Assembly: GCA_018609935.1 (NCBI GenBank)
Contig: JAHENH010000074.1
Location: forward strand, 1-25,579
Direction: 5' to 3'
Length of the DNA stretch: 25,579 nt
From: Halobacteriales archaeon
Lineage (GTDB): Archaea; Halobacteriota; Halobacteria; Halorutilales; JAHENH01
The position numbers and the translations under genes were made by a program. Of the stretch, positions 7,936 through 16,402 are shown one piece after another. How positions within the stretch are numbered: position 1 is the stretch's first letter; each line of letters starts with the position of its first letter. Under the pieces are notes generated by a model that was given only the letters and a program-made list of their open reading frames with translations, ran no database searches and was not told the DNA's origin.

Positions 7936-10314
7936 CTATCTATTATAAGGCACCCAATTAGGTAGACGTTGAGATAGAGTATATCCATATATTTCTTGTA
8001 TCCTCCGTACTAGAATCTCTATTAAATATAATATGAGGGCTAAGATTAGTGCTAGCCATCCCCATTCTTGTTGTACTTGTTTAGGAGATGTGGCTCTAGT
8101 CTGTATTTCTGAAGCAATCTGTTGGGCTTGATTAGATTCATATATCTCTCCTCCTGTAGCCTCTACTGTACTCCTTAAGGAATTTGAAAAACCAAATCCA
8201 GCATATTCTAAAGGATAATTAACTCCGTATTCAGCATTTCTCAAAGTTTCATATCCTTGCTCTGTAGGTGTTACAGTAGCTGTATATTCCTGTTCGCCCG
8301 ATCTTGAAAATGTGAGGCCACCAAAAGATGGGCGGGACTTTCCTCTATATATAACCTGTGTTGGTTGGTTTATTCTCGTGTCATCTATATCAACACCACC
8401 TAGTTCTTTTCTTTCTGGATTTCCTATTGCCCAGTTTACAGATCGTGAAAGAAGCAAGGAATCAGGGCTAGATAATAATCCATCTAATGTACCGTCTTGT
8501 CCATAAGACGTTATTGATACCACCCGTCCAAGACCATATCTTCCTGCAGCTACAGTAGAAGTACCTGAACCCGAAGCTACAAGTAAGTTTCCACTATTTT
8601 TAACTGTCACCTTATTCGATTTAGGTGGATTTGACTTGATATCTACACCAGATGTTATAAAGTGTTGGTTATCAACTATAGTAAGCCCAGATCCCTCAGG
8701 TTTTTTGTCTTCACCTCCGAAAAATATTCTTAGTCTATTTGTCTGGTCTGCAGCGAAATAATTACCTTGGGCTACCTCTGCAAGTCTACGCATATAATCA
8801 ACATTTGTTCTGCTTCCAACTCCTACAGTTATAATATTTATTCCTTTTACTCCAAGACGTCGAGCTGTATCTATAGCTTTTTGAGCATCATTAGCTATAC
8901 CATCAGTTATAAGTATTATATTTCCAGAATTTCCAAGCATCTCTTCTGCCCCCATAAGGCCTCCCGAGATAACTGTAGCACCATTGTTCTGTAGACGCCG
9001 TATACTTTCTTTTATTTGAGCACGGTTCCCACCAAGTCTTTGGATGTTAGATACTCTATATGTTTTATGGTTGAATGCTACTACTCCAACCCGGTTTTCG
9101 TCTCCCATCTGATCTATTGCATCGAGAGCTAACGATTTTTGAACTGTCATCTGTCTCTGTGTACTCCCAGATATGTCAATTACAAGGACTATATCAGATA
9201 CCCTGTTGGATTCCCCAATCCTAACAGGTAACATGTCTGAAATGATAGAAGATCCATATCCTCCATTATCATATGAGTTAGGTCCTCCCGCCACTACAAG
9301 TCCGTTACCATCTATTACGAACTCCTGTAGTGCTTCAATATCACCTATATTATCTGCAGGTATATCCTGTAGTACTACAGCATAGTATCTACTTAGATCT
9401 GAGGGTACCTCACTAGCTGTTTTAACATTATATAAGTCGTTTAAAATATCAAAGAAAGGACGTTCTTGGTTGGATACATACAATACCTCTGGTTGTTCTA
9501 CAACACGTATAGTTTTATAGAAAACATTATTTCTTTCAAATCTGTCACCACCTGTAACGGTAGCAGTTATCCTATGTTCTCCAGTAGTTTCGAAGGTATG
9601 AGTTATTTCGAATTGACCTGGTTCATTAAGAGTTCTAGATGTTACTTGTTGTCCATCTATATCTATATTTATTCTTGATGCACTTTGTCCTATATTAACT
9701 CCGCCTAATTGGATTCTAAATTTGGTTTCAACTCCTCTACTTGTCTTTGAGGGGCCTCCAATTGATATATATTTTTCAGTGCCTACAACAGAAATATTTA
9801 CAGCGTTTATTCTAGCATTTACACTTCTTGCTATATCTGCTGCTTCAGATAAACTTCTTCCACCTGTGTTGTATCCATCTGAAAATAGAAGTATGTCACC
9901 ACCTTGTTCAAGGTTAGATACGATGGAATCACCTATTCTGGATTCTTCATTGGATCCAATATTTATCATTTCAACAGGTACTCCGTTTTCCTCTATACCA
10001 CCAGCTAGGTTTTGTGTTATATTAGAATGAACCTGCATACTATCTGAACTATCGATTAGCATCTGTACTCTTTGTTCACCACTGGTTGTCTGTGTTTGTA
10101 CAGTATAGGGTTGAGCTGCAACAAGAGTAAGTAAGACTGCTATTATTACACGTGATGAAAAAAGTATAGTTCTTTTTTTTCTGCTAGCTTCAACTCCAGT
10201 CTTCCTTATAAAAAATATATATAATAAAATAACTATAGCTAAAGGTACTATTAAAAGAAATACTGGATTCTGAAATCCTACTTCCGAAATCTGTATTTGA
10301 AGTAACGAAGTCAT
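7936..10314 (-). CDS. Large membrane protein with two vWA domains and a GATase-like domain
   Basis: The 792-residue protein has membrane spans near 17-36 and 50-68, a large presumably extracytoplasmic region and a final span near 752-770. The first vWA-like domain starts with DSSDS (Asp88, Ser90, Ser92), followed by LLFSDG near 142-147. A beta-sandwich-like stretch (about 195-270) and a class I glutamine-amidotransferase-like fold (about 275-365, with VVLQDIP and VAGGPNSYDNGGYG) come next. A second, complete vWA domain has the MIDAS residues Asp380, Ser382, Ser384 in DISGS, Thr447 in GATVISGG and Asp471 in LITDG. This order is known from BatA/YfbK-like bacterial proteins. The start codon ATG directly abuts the TAG stop of the preceding gene, so translation is probably coupled. 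A metal-dependent receptor for a protein ligand is plausible; the ligand is unknown. Confidence 0.9.
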   Translation of the reverse strand: MTSLLQIQISEVGFQNPVFLLIVPLAIVILLYIFFIRKTGVEASRKKRTILFSSRVIIAVLLTLVAAQPYTVQTQTTSGEQRVQMLIDSSDSMQVHSNITQNLAGGIEENGVPVEMINIGSNEESRIGDSIVSNLEQGGDILLFSDGYNTGGRSLSEAADIARSVNARINAVNISVVGTEKYISIGGPSKTSRGVETKFRIQLGGVNIGQSASRINIDIDGQQVTSRTLNEPGQFEITHTFETTGEHRITATVTGGDRFERNNVFYKTIRVVEQPEVLYVSNQERPFFDILNDLYNVKTASEVPSDLSRYYAVVLQDIPADNIGDIEALQEFVIDGNGLVVAGGPNSYDNGGYGSSIISDMLPVRIGESNRVSDIVLVIDISGSTQRQMTVQKSLALDAIDQMGDENRVGVVAFNHKTYRVSNIQRLGGNRAQIKESIRRLQNNGATVISGGLMGAEEMLGNSGNIILITDGIANDAQKAIDTARRLGVKGINIITVGVGSRTNVDYMRRLAEVAQGNYFAADQTNRLRIFFGGEDKKPEGSGLTIVDNQHFITSGVDIKSNPPKSNKVTVKNSGNLLVASGSGTSTVAAGRYGLGRVVSITSYGQDGTLDGLLSSPDSLLLSRSVNWAIGNPERKELGGVDIDDTRINQPTQVIYRGKSRPSFGGLTFSRSGEQEYTATVTPTEQGYETLRNAEYGVNYPLEYAGFGFSNSLRSTVEATGGEIYESNQAQQIASEIQTRATSPKQVQQEWGWLALILALILYLIEILVRRIQEIYGYTLSQRLPNWVPYNR

Positions 10315-12108
10315 CTATATGTCACCTCTATATTTCATAAATATTATTTCTGAAAACACTATAATTAGAGCTAAAAGTACAGCTATATAGGTTAGTTCTT
10401 GTGGAACCATTTCAGTTTCAGTTCCACCACCTCCAGACTGTACTACTTGTGATTCCTCTATTGGTTCTGAATTAATATCTGATTCAGAAGGGCTAATAAG
10501 GTTTGCGCTAACAGTTCTTTGTTCTGTAGAATAGAAACCTGCATCATTCATAACTACAGTATTTGAAGTTATAGATCCCTTAGGTGTGTTTACTTGTACT
10601 GTGTTAGGAAAGTTTAACGTGGATCCCGTCTCCATATTTATTGTAGATAGACGTTCTCTTCCAGAGAGATGATAGAGTGATCTTTTCCAGAACACAGGAT
10701 AAAGATAATTATATTTAAAATCTGAAGAATCTTTGATAAATCCATCATACATAATACTACCTGCTCCAAATTCTGAAATAGCAATAAGGGGTGATTGATC
10801 AGAAGAATTTATTAATGATCTACCATGTCTTAAATTTCCTGTTATATATTCTCCTGGAGGTGAAAAAGATATACCTCTTATTATTTGATGATCAGAAACA
10901 ACATTTACTCCTGCTGAAGTTTGTAGCCCTTTAGGGTCTATAAGTAATAGATCCCCATAAATATCTGTAATATCCTCAAGGTTTGTCTGTGATTGAACAA
11001 CTACACCTCCTCCTTGTTCAGCAACTTGTCTTGCATTCCTTACAGTTCTATCTAAAAGCCTACCAGGATTTACTTCAGTAAAAACAACTACATCAGGATT
11101 TCCTAAACTACCTACTGGAGGGTTTTTTATCTGTAGATCCACCTCATTCATTGAAGAAAAAGCAGTCTCTAAAAACCTATTACCCTCGTTAGTAACCATT
11201 AAAACATCTATTTGTCTTTTACTATATGCAGTAATAAATGTTCTATCATCAGTTGGAAAAGAATCACTTGAACTAATCTCCATTACATTGGTTCCAATAG
11301 GAACATTAAATGTTTCAGTTTGTATATCTCCAGGATTTAAATCTAGAGATCTTGCAGATCCCCCAAACTGTATATTTGTACTAGCCTGTTCTTCTCCAAA
11401 ATTTTCAATTGTAGCAGTTACAGAATTACTTTGAAAAGAGAGATCCGTAATACCTATATTTGATTCCCCTCCTCCATTAAATTGTTCTAGCTGTACCATT
11501 ATACCACGGGCTCTAGCTGACTGGACAGGTGTGTTCCAGTTTGAATCATCGGCAAAATCACTTAAAACTAAAACTCTAGATTCCTCATTAGCTAAAGAAA
11601 CACCTTGGGAGATGCCGCTTTGAAGATCTCCATCTGTATCTGTAACAGACACTGAATCTAATATAGTTCTAGCTTCTTGGGCGGATCCCCTATCTAATAC
11701 AACATTACTAGACGAACCTACAACTACTATAGATGTTGTAGATGTGACCTTAGAATTAGCCATTGATACAGCCTCTGAAAAACGTGTACCTCCTCCTGTC
11801 TTTGTAGCCATACTAGCAGTTGCATCTAAAACAATTACTGTGTCATCTATCTGTGCACTCCTAGAAACTTCTATATATGGGGTGGCTAGAGATAAAGAAA
11901 GAAGTATAAGGGCAAGTATCTGTAAAAGTAAAAGAAGATTTCTACGCAGTGTCTCTATTATAGGATTGGATCCTCCCTCTTCAGAGAAATTAGGTAGAAA
12001 ATCCACAGTAGGTATCTCTAGTTTACGCGGATCTGGCTTTATAATATATAGTATTATTAAAGGTATCAGAGAGCTAAGAGCTAAAAGACCTAATGGATTA
12101 AGGAACAT
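10315..12108 (-). CDS. BatA-like membrane vWA protein, first gene of the MoxR operon
   Basis: The 597-residue protein opens with the aerotolerance-regulator (BatA) N-terminal region: a hydrophobic span at about 3-22 (NPLGLLALSSLIPLIILYII), then KPDPRKLEIPTVDFLP, and a second span at about 58-77. A vWA-like domain follows, with the variant metal motif DATAS (Asp95, Thr97, Ser99) and LSDFAD near 182-187. A beta-rich region (about 215-290) and a GATase-like domain (about 298-450, including VDVVVFTE-like NPDVVVFTE and GGGVVVQS) precede a final span at about 571-591. The architecture parallels the next gene, so the two may be ancient paralogues that form a heteromeric membrane complex. The ATG at 12108 lies beside the AT-rich divergent region shared with the PRC-barrel gene. 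Confidence 0.88.
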   Translation of the reverse strand: MFLNPLGLLALSSLIPLIILYIIKPDPRKLEIPTVDFLPNFSEEGGSNPIIETLRRNLLLLLQILALILLSLSLATPYIEVSRSAQIDDTVIVLDATASMATKTGGGTRFSEAVSMANSKVTSTTSIVVVGSSSNVVLDRGSAQEARTILDSVSVTDTDGDLQSGISQGVSLANEESRVLVLSDFADDSNWNTPVQSARARGIMVQLEQFNGGGESNIGITDLSFQSNSVTATIENFGEEQASTNIQFGGSARSLDLNPGDIQTETFNVPIGTNVMEISSSDSFPTDDRTFITAYSKRQIDVLMVTNEGNRFLETAFSSMNEVDLQIKNPPVGSLGNPDVVVFTEVNPGRLLDRTVRNARQVAEQGGGVVVQSQTNLEDITDIYGDLLLIDPKGLQTSAGVNVVSDHQIIRGISFSPPGEYITGNLRHGRSLINSSDQSPLIAISEFGAGSIMYDGFIKDSSDFKYNYLYPVFWKRSLYHLSGRERLSTINMETGSTLNFPNTVQVNTPKGSITSNTVVMNDAGFYSTEQRTVSANLISPSESDINSEPIEESQVVQSGGGGTETEMVPQELTYIAVLLALIIVFSEIIFMKYRGDI

Positions 12109-12147
12109 CTATATATAAAAAAGACTTCGTAAAGATTTAACGTTTTG

Positions 12148-12269
12148 CTAAAAACAAACATACAATATATAACATATACAACAAAAAATAAAACAAAATA
12201 ATAAAATATACACCATAAACAACAAGAATATATACAAAAAATTAAAAAAACTAACATAACCACCAATCT
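12148..12269. other. Plus-strand G-poor tract in divergent intergenic region
   Basis: In these 122 bases the plus strand contains only one G (at 12226). It consists of A with scattered C and T. The stretch lies between the BatA-like gene (minus) and the PRC-barrel gene (plus). Transcribed from the minus strand it would be an RNA almost free of C, and from the plus strand an RNA almost free of G, so neither could fold strongly. No open reading frame of note is seen. It may be an unstructured leader, a DNA-unwinding or curved element, or a result of biased mutation. Confidence 0.6.
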
Positions 12270-12292
12270 GTATGTTGTCAGACATTGTATAG

Positions 12293-12300
12293 TTTTTAAA
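12293..12300 (+). promoter_or_regulatory. TATA box of the PRC-barrel gene; probably leaderless transcript
   Basis: TTTTTAAA lies with its centre about 27 bases before the ATG at 12324. Archaeal transcription usually starts about 25-27 bases after the TATA centre, which would place the first base of the transcript at or within a few bases of the start codon. No Shine-Dalgarno sequence precedes the ATG (the bases are CTTTTTCGGGTT), which agrees with a leaderless message, common in halophilic archaea. Confidence 0.5.
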
Positions 12301-12323
12301 TCTATAGCACCCTTTTTCGGGTT

Positions 12324-12593
12324 ATGGAGGATGAAATTACTCGCTTCATAGGAAGAGACGTATATTCAAACAATGGAGTCTTTGTAGGAGAAGTAGAAGA
12401 CGTACAACTAAATACACAAAAAGGAGAAATTTCAGGGCTAGCAGTAATAAAAACAAACAAAGAATTATTCGACGAAAACAAAGGAGTAATAATACCCTAT
12501 AGATGGGTTAGTGCAGTAGGGGATATAATAATAATTAAAGATGTAGTAGAAAAACTAAAAGCAGAACAACAACAAGAAGAAACAGAACAATAG
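12324..12593 (+). CDS. PRC-barrel domain protein, CdpB-like
   Basis: The 89-residue protein is a single PRC-barrel: it begins ITRFIGRDVYSNNGVFVGEVEDV, has the strand sequence GEISGLAVI in the middle and ends with GVIIPYRWVSAVGDIIIIKD, followed by a short Glu/Gln-rich tail. Small stand-alone PRC-barrel proteins are universal in Euryarchaeota. In Haloferax, paralogues called CdpB1 and CdpB2 connect the SepF/FtsZ cell-division ring with a membrane partner. The pattern GE[IV]..V near the start and the phrase ending in VGD-IIIIKD fit that group, but PRC-barrels also occur in other roles, so a division role is inference. It is transcribed alone, divergent from the MoxR operon, and probably leaderless. 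Confidence 0.85.
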   Translation: MEDEITRFIGRDVYSNNGVFVGEVEDVQLNTQKGEISGLAVIKTNKELFDENKGVIIPYRWVSAVGDIIIIKDVVEKLKAEQQQEETEQ

Positions 12594-12701
12594 ACAAACT
12601 AAAAAGAAACCTAAACATTTAACCAAACACCCTCATAGGCTATAAGAATTATTATAGCTATCAAAAAAACAAAAATCCCTATAGTTAGACAATTTTAACT
12701 T

Positions 12702-12727
12702 CTCCTTTCTGAAAAGAAGGATAGGAG
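12702..12727. repeat. Small hairpin in the convergent gap after the PRC-barrel gene
   Basis: The sequence CTCCTTTCT, loop GAAA, AGAAGGATAGGAG can fold with a TTCT/AGAA inner stem and a CTCCT/AGGAG outer stem separated by a four-base bulge. It lies between two convergent genes, which would suit a transcript end. No coding region and no tRNA-like fold are seen in 12594-12819. Support is weak. Confidence 0.25.
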
Positions 12728-12819
12728 CACCAGTGAACAATACATCATATTTTTACCTAAAAATCTATATAATTACCATTTAAATTTCGTATAGATGGGT
12801 TTTATTGGGCTATTCAGGT

Positions 12820-13398
12820 CTAAAATGATCTCCATACACCTATAAATCTTTGTATAGCTGTTAAAATTCCTCCTATAGATATGAGTATTAAAGCTATTTT
12901 TAGGCTTATTGTGTTTATTAATTGTAATAGAGGTGTTATTGTTAGTATTGCTAAAAAATCTGATCTAGTCAAGATTCCTGCATACATACGTTTTTGTCCT
13001 ATAGCTTGTGCACCTGTACCCATATAGGCTGTAAGTAATATGCCTGAAAGGGCGAAAAAACCTAGTTTCCATTCTCCTATACCTCCAGTTATACCTATAA
13101 TTAAAATGGTGTCTTTGTATCTATCTAGACTGTGGTCTAAAAAGTCTCCGCAGTTGGTTTCTTTTCCTATTTTTCGTGCAACTTCACCATCTACAATATC
13201 TAATAGACCATCTAAAATTATGAATAATGGAGCTATAATATAGGAAATTAGGGAGGAATAATAAAGAAGAAATGAAGCTATTACTGTTGATATGAAAGAT
13301 AAAAAGGATATCTGGTTTGGACTTATCTTTAAGTTTATAGCGAGAGATACAACAGGAGATATAGATCTATATCCTATTTCCCTTAGTCTTTCTAGCAC
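12820..13398 (-). CDS. CDP-alcohol phosphatidyltransferase family membrane enzyme
   Basis: This 192-residue membrane protein has the complete family signature D-x2-D-G-x2-A-R-x8-G-x3-D-x3-D, with Asp67, Asp70, Gly71, Ala74, Arg75, Gly84, Asp88 and Asp92. The aspartates bind the divalent metal that activates the CDP-alcohol. About six hydrophobic segments surround it (roughly 32-48, 52-66, 97-127, 143-165, 167-182). In archaea such enzymes join CDP-archaeol to a polar head group such as inositol phosphate, serine or glycerol phosphate; the exact head group cannot be read from the sequence. The start is GTG at 13398 because an in-frame TAA lies directly before it. The gene is 62 bases behind cdc48 on the same strand and may be co-transcribed. 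Confidence 0.9.
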   Translation of the reverse strand: MLERLREIGYRSISPVVSLAINLKISPNQISFLSFISTVIASFLLYYSSLISYIIAPLFIILDGLLDIVDGEVARKIGKETNCGDFLDHSLDRYKDTILIIGITGGIGEWKLGFFALSGILLTAYMGTGAQAIGQKRMYAGILTRSDFLAILTITPLLQLINTISLKIALILISIGGILTAIQRFIGVWRSF

Positions 13399-13460
13399 TT
13401 ACTTTATAATATCTATTTTTTATAATATATATTTTGGTTAATTGGTTAATTTGCAAGTAT

Positions 13461-15668
13461 TTATTGGAATGCGTATGAGCGTCCTCCTCTTTTAACTTCG
13501 ACTTCCCCTCCTTCGAATTCTTCCTCTATTTCTTCATAGTAATCTTCTAGGTCTTCAGTCATCGTTGGTCGGACATTTTCTAGGGCTTCTCTGAAATGTC
13601 TCATACCTATTTCTTCTTCCTTTTCTCTTAGGGCTGATAATCCTGCTTCTCTCGCTACAGTTTCAAGGTCGCTTCCTACATATCCTTCTGTTCTTTCTGC
13701 TAGTTCTTCTATACTTACATCTTCTGCGAGGGGAGAGTTACGTGTATGTATTTTTAGTATTTCTCTTCTACCTTCTTCGTTTGGTGATTCAAGCAGGACT
13801 AGTCTATCGAACCTTCCTGATCTGAGTAGGGCTGGATCTATTATATCAGGCCTGTTTGTAGCTCCAATAACCATGACATCTCCAAGGTCTTTAAGCCCGT
13901 CAAGTTCGGTTAATAGTTGGTTTACAACTCTTTCATTTACTCTACTTCCTACATCAGTAGATCTAGAAGAAGCTAGAGAATCTAGTTCGTCAAAGAATAT
14001 TACACAGGGTGAGACCTGTCTAGCTTTTCTGAATGTTTCTCTTACTGCTTCCTCACTTTCACCCACCCATTTAGATAGAAGTTCAGGTCCTCTAACAGAT
14101 ATAAAGTTAGCTCCTGTTTCGTTAGCTACTGCTTTTGCCATTAATGTTTTTCCTGTTCCAGGAGGGCCATATAATAAAACACCTTTGGGTGCGTCTATAC
14201 CCATTTCTTCAAATTTTTCTGGTCTATCTATTGGCCATTCTATTGCTTCTACTACTTCTTGTCTTTCTTGTTTTAATCCTCCTACATCTTTCCAGTTTAC
14301 TTTCGGCATTTCGACTAAGACTTCACGTAGTGCGCTTGGCTCTACGTCTTTTAGGGCTTTATCGAAGTCTTCATCTTTAACAACCATTTCCTCGATGAGT
14401 TCTGGGGGTACCTCATCTTCTTCTAGATCTATCTCTGGTAGGTATCTTCGTAGTGCTTTCATTGCACCCTCTTTAGCCAGAGACTCTATGTCTGCTCCTA
14501 CAAATCCATGTGTTTCATCTGCTAATTCATCTATATCAACGTCATCTAGTGGCATTCCCCTTGTGTGGATTTGTATTATTTCTTTTCTACCTTGTCTGTC
14601 TGGTACACCGATTTCTATTTCCCTGTCAAATCTTCCAGGTCTACGTAGTGCTGAATCAACAGCGTCTACTCTATTTGTTGCGGCTATAACTATAACTTGA
14701 CCTCTTTCTTCTAGGCCATCCATTAAAGATAGAAGTTGGGCTACAACCCTCCTTTCAACCTCTCCTGTTACTTCATCTCTTTTTGGTGCTATAGAATCTA
14801 TTTCATCTATAAACACTATAGAAGGGGCATTTTCTTCTGCATCTTCAAATATTTCTCTTAGCTGGCCTTCACTTTCTCCATAATATTTAGACATTATTTC
14901 GGGGCCAGCTATAGAAAAGAATTCAGCTCCTGTTTCGTTAGCTACTGCTTTTGCAGTTAATGTTTTTCCTGTTCCAGGAGGACCATATAATAAAACACCC
15001 TTAGGTGGTTCTATACCTAGTCTTCTGAAGACTTGAGGATGTTTTAAAGGAAGTTCGATCATCTCTCTTACGCGTTGTACTTCATCATCTAGACCTCCTA
15101 TTTCTTCATATGTTACTGCCTCAGCTCTGGATTTTACATCTACGGCTCTTTCTCTAAGTTCTACTTCTGTTTCTTCTGTAACCATAACTATATCCTCAGA
15201 AGGTTCTGTTGTAGTGGCAACAAGAGGTATAGCTTGGCCAGGAGAACTAGTGAAAGGATTTCTAGAGTTGTTCGTTACTGGGACTACATCGTCCTCTACT
15301 ACTGGGCGTTTTAAGATCTGTCTTTTTACCATGTCTGACGCTTCGCTTCCAAAGTCTACGTTTGCATCTTTTGGAGGGGCGAGAACAACCTTTTTCGCGT
15401 CTTTTGCTTCTGCTTTTCTTACTGTTACCCTTTCTCCTATCCCTACATCTGCGTTTTGTCTTGTGAATCCATCCATTCGGACAATTTCTTCGTTCCAGTC
15501 TTTTCTGTCAGCCCTCCAAACTTTTGCTGCTGTCTTTTTTTCTCCTTCTATTTCTATTATGTCACCAGGGCTTAATTTTAACTGTAATAAAGTGTCAGGG
15601 TCAAGTCTTGCTATCCCTCTACCGGAATCATTAGGATATGCTTTTGCAACCTCAAGTTCAACTGCCAT
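13461..15668 (-). CDS. cdc48: CDC48/VAT-type AAA+ unfoldase
   Basis: The protein has an N-terminal double-psi barrel region starting [20 protein letters not shown] and two AAA+ modules. Numbered from the ATG, the first module has Walker A GPPGTGKT at 229-236, Walker B IVFIDEID at 284-291 and sensor AATNR near 330. The second has Walker A GPPGTGKT at 501-508, Walker B VIFFDELD at 556-563 and GATNRPD near 602. The second pore region contains KWVGESE. It uses ATP to pull apart proteins, in archaea often for the proteasome. I chose the ATG at 15668 because conserved sequence begins at [12 protein letters not shown]; the frame extends seven codons further to a TTG at 15689. At 735 residues the length is normal. 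The C-terminus ends SYAFQ, so a strict hydrophobic-Tyr-X proteasome motif is not present. Confidence 0.96.
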   Translation of the reverse strand: MAVELEVAKAYPNDSGRGIARLDPDTLLQLKLSPGDIIEIEGEKKTAAKVWRADRKDWNEEIVRMDGFTRQNADVGIGERVTVRKAEAKDAKKVVLAPPKDANVDFGSEASDMVKRQILKRPVVEDDVVPVTNNSRNPFTSSPGQAIPLVATTTEPSEDIVMVTEETEVELRERAVDVKSRAEAVTYEEIGGLDDEVQRVREMIELPLKHPQVFRRLGIEPPKGVLLYGPPGTGKTLTAKAVANETGAEFFSIAGPEIMSKYYGESEGQLREIFEDAEENAPSIVFIDEIDSIAPKRDEVTGEVERRVVAQLLSLMDGLEERGQVIVIAATNRVDAVDSALRRPGRFDREIEIGVPDRQGRKEIIQIHTRGMPLDDVDIDELADETHGFVGADIESLAKEGAMKALRRYLPEIDLEEDEVPPELIEEMVVKDEDFDKALKDVEPSALREVLVEMPKVNWKDVGGLKQERQEVVEAIEWPIDRPEKFEEMGIDAPKGVLLYGPPGTGKTLMAKAVANETGANFISVRGPELLSKWVGESEEAVRETFRKARQVSPCVIFFDELDSLASSRSTDVGSRVNERVVNQLLTELDGLKDLGDVMVIGATNRPDIIDPALLRSGRFDRLVLLESPNEEGRREILKIHTRNSPLAEDVSIEELAERTEGYVGSDLETVAREAGLSALREKEEEIGMRHFREALENVRPTMTEDLEDYYEEIEEEFEGGEVEVKRGGRSYAFQ

Positions 15669-15792
15669 TAGTTTGGTATAGTTTGTCAAAGTAGAAAACC
15701 TTTGTGCTACACCAAATTACATCAAATATAGGAGTATTCAGGCCAAAAAATAAAGGCGGACAAATACAGCCTATATTATAAAAGTACGGATA

Positions 15793-15810
15793 TTTTTTAT
15801 ATTATATTTT
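15793..15810 (+). promoter_or_regulatory. Candidate TATA element for the UPF0200/IMPase pair
   Basis: TTTTTTATATTATATTTT lies about 38-55 bases before the ATG at 15848, in the gap shared with the divergent cdc48 gene. A start of transcription near 15828-15832 and a leader under 20 bases would follow. The spacing is reasonable, but the region is very AT-rich and other TATA-like strings are present. Confidence 0.3.
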
Positions 15811-15847
15811 TAGAAGTTTTTTTGATTCTATTTAACTATTAGTCTAT

Positions 15848-16402
15848 ATGTGTGTGGTAGGAATAGTTGGAATGCCTGGTAGTGGTAAAACAGAGGCTAC
15901 TAAGATAGCTAGAAAAAAAGGATTCTCTATAGTTAAAATGGGGGATGTTATACGGGAAGAAGTGGAAAGAAGGGATTTAGATCCTACTGATAAAAATATG
16001 GGTAGGATTGCAACTGAGCTGCGAGAGAAGGAGGGAAAAGACGCAATAGCTAAAAGATGTATAGATTAAATTCATTCTAAAATAGATTCAAAGGAAGACA
16101 TAGTTATTATAGATGGATTAAGAGGTTGGAGTGAAGCTAAATTTTTCAAAAAAGAATTTGAAGATGCCTTTATTCTGGTTTCAGTTGAGGCTCCATTTGA
16201 GGAAAGATTTAACAGAATTAAACAAAGAAATAGAAAAGATGATCTCTCTACTAAAGAAGAACTACGAAGAAGAGATAAAAGAGAAGAAAGCTATAGTATG
16301 AAAAAAGCTATGGATAAAGCTAATTATGTAATTAAAAATAATGTATCTCTAGAAGAATATAGAAAAAAAATATCTGAATTTATAGAGGAACTTAAAAAGT
16401 GA
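15848..16402 (+). pseudogene. UPF0200-type P-loop kinase-like gene interrupted by one in-frame TAA
   Basis: Codons 1-73 encode the N-terminal half of a UPF0200 / dephospho-CoA-kinase-like P-loop protein: VVGIVGMPGSGKTEATKIA, then GDVIREEVERRDLDPT and AKRC, all family features. Codon 74 is TAA (16067-16069). With no change of frame, codons 75-184 continue with IVIIDGLRG, then SVEAPFEERFNRIKQRNRKDD, and end KISEFIEELKK before TGA at 16400-16402. Together they make 184 codons, the usual family length, so a single nonsense codon is the only defect. TAA is one base from AAA, GAA or CAA, residues that would fit the site. The end overlaps the next start (GTGA). Real nonsense mutation, sequencing or assembly error, or readthrough cannot be told apart here. 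If the stop is real, residues 1-73 lack most of the nucleotide-binding fold. The exact activity of the family is not settled. Confidence 0.8.

Noticed and set aside
9466..9678. Frames on the plus strand across 8312-10030 opposite the large vWA gene
   Set aside because: They are antisense shadows: Ser/Ile/Tyr-rich with no motifs, while the opposite strand encodes complete vWA and GATase-like domains.
13873..14700. 275-codon frame on the plus strand opposite cdc48
   Set aside because: It is a Ser-rich antisense shadow of a strongly conserved AAA+ gene and has no recognisable domain or start signal.
16067..16069. Possible pyrrolysine or selenocysteine decoding of the in-frame stop in the UPF0200-type gene
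   Set aside because: The codon is TAA. Pyrrolysine uses TAG and selenocysteine uses TGA, so neither known system applies.
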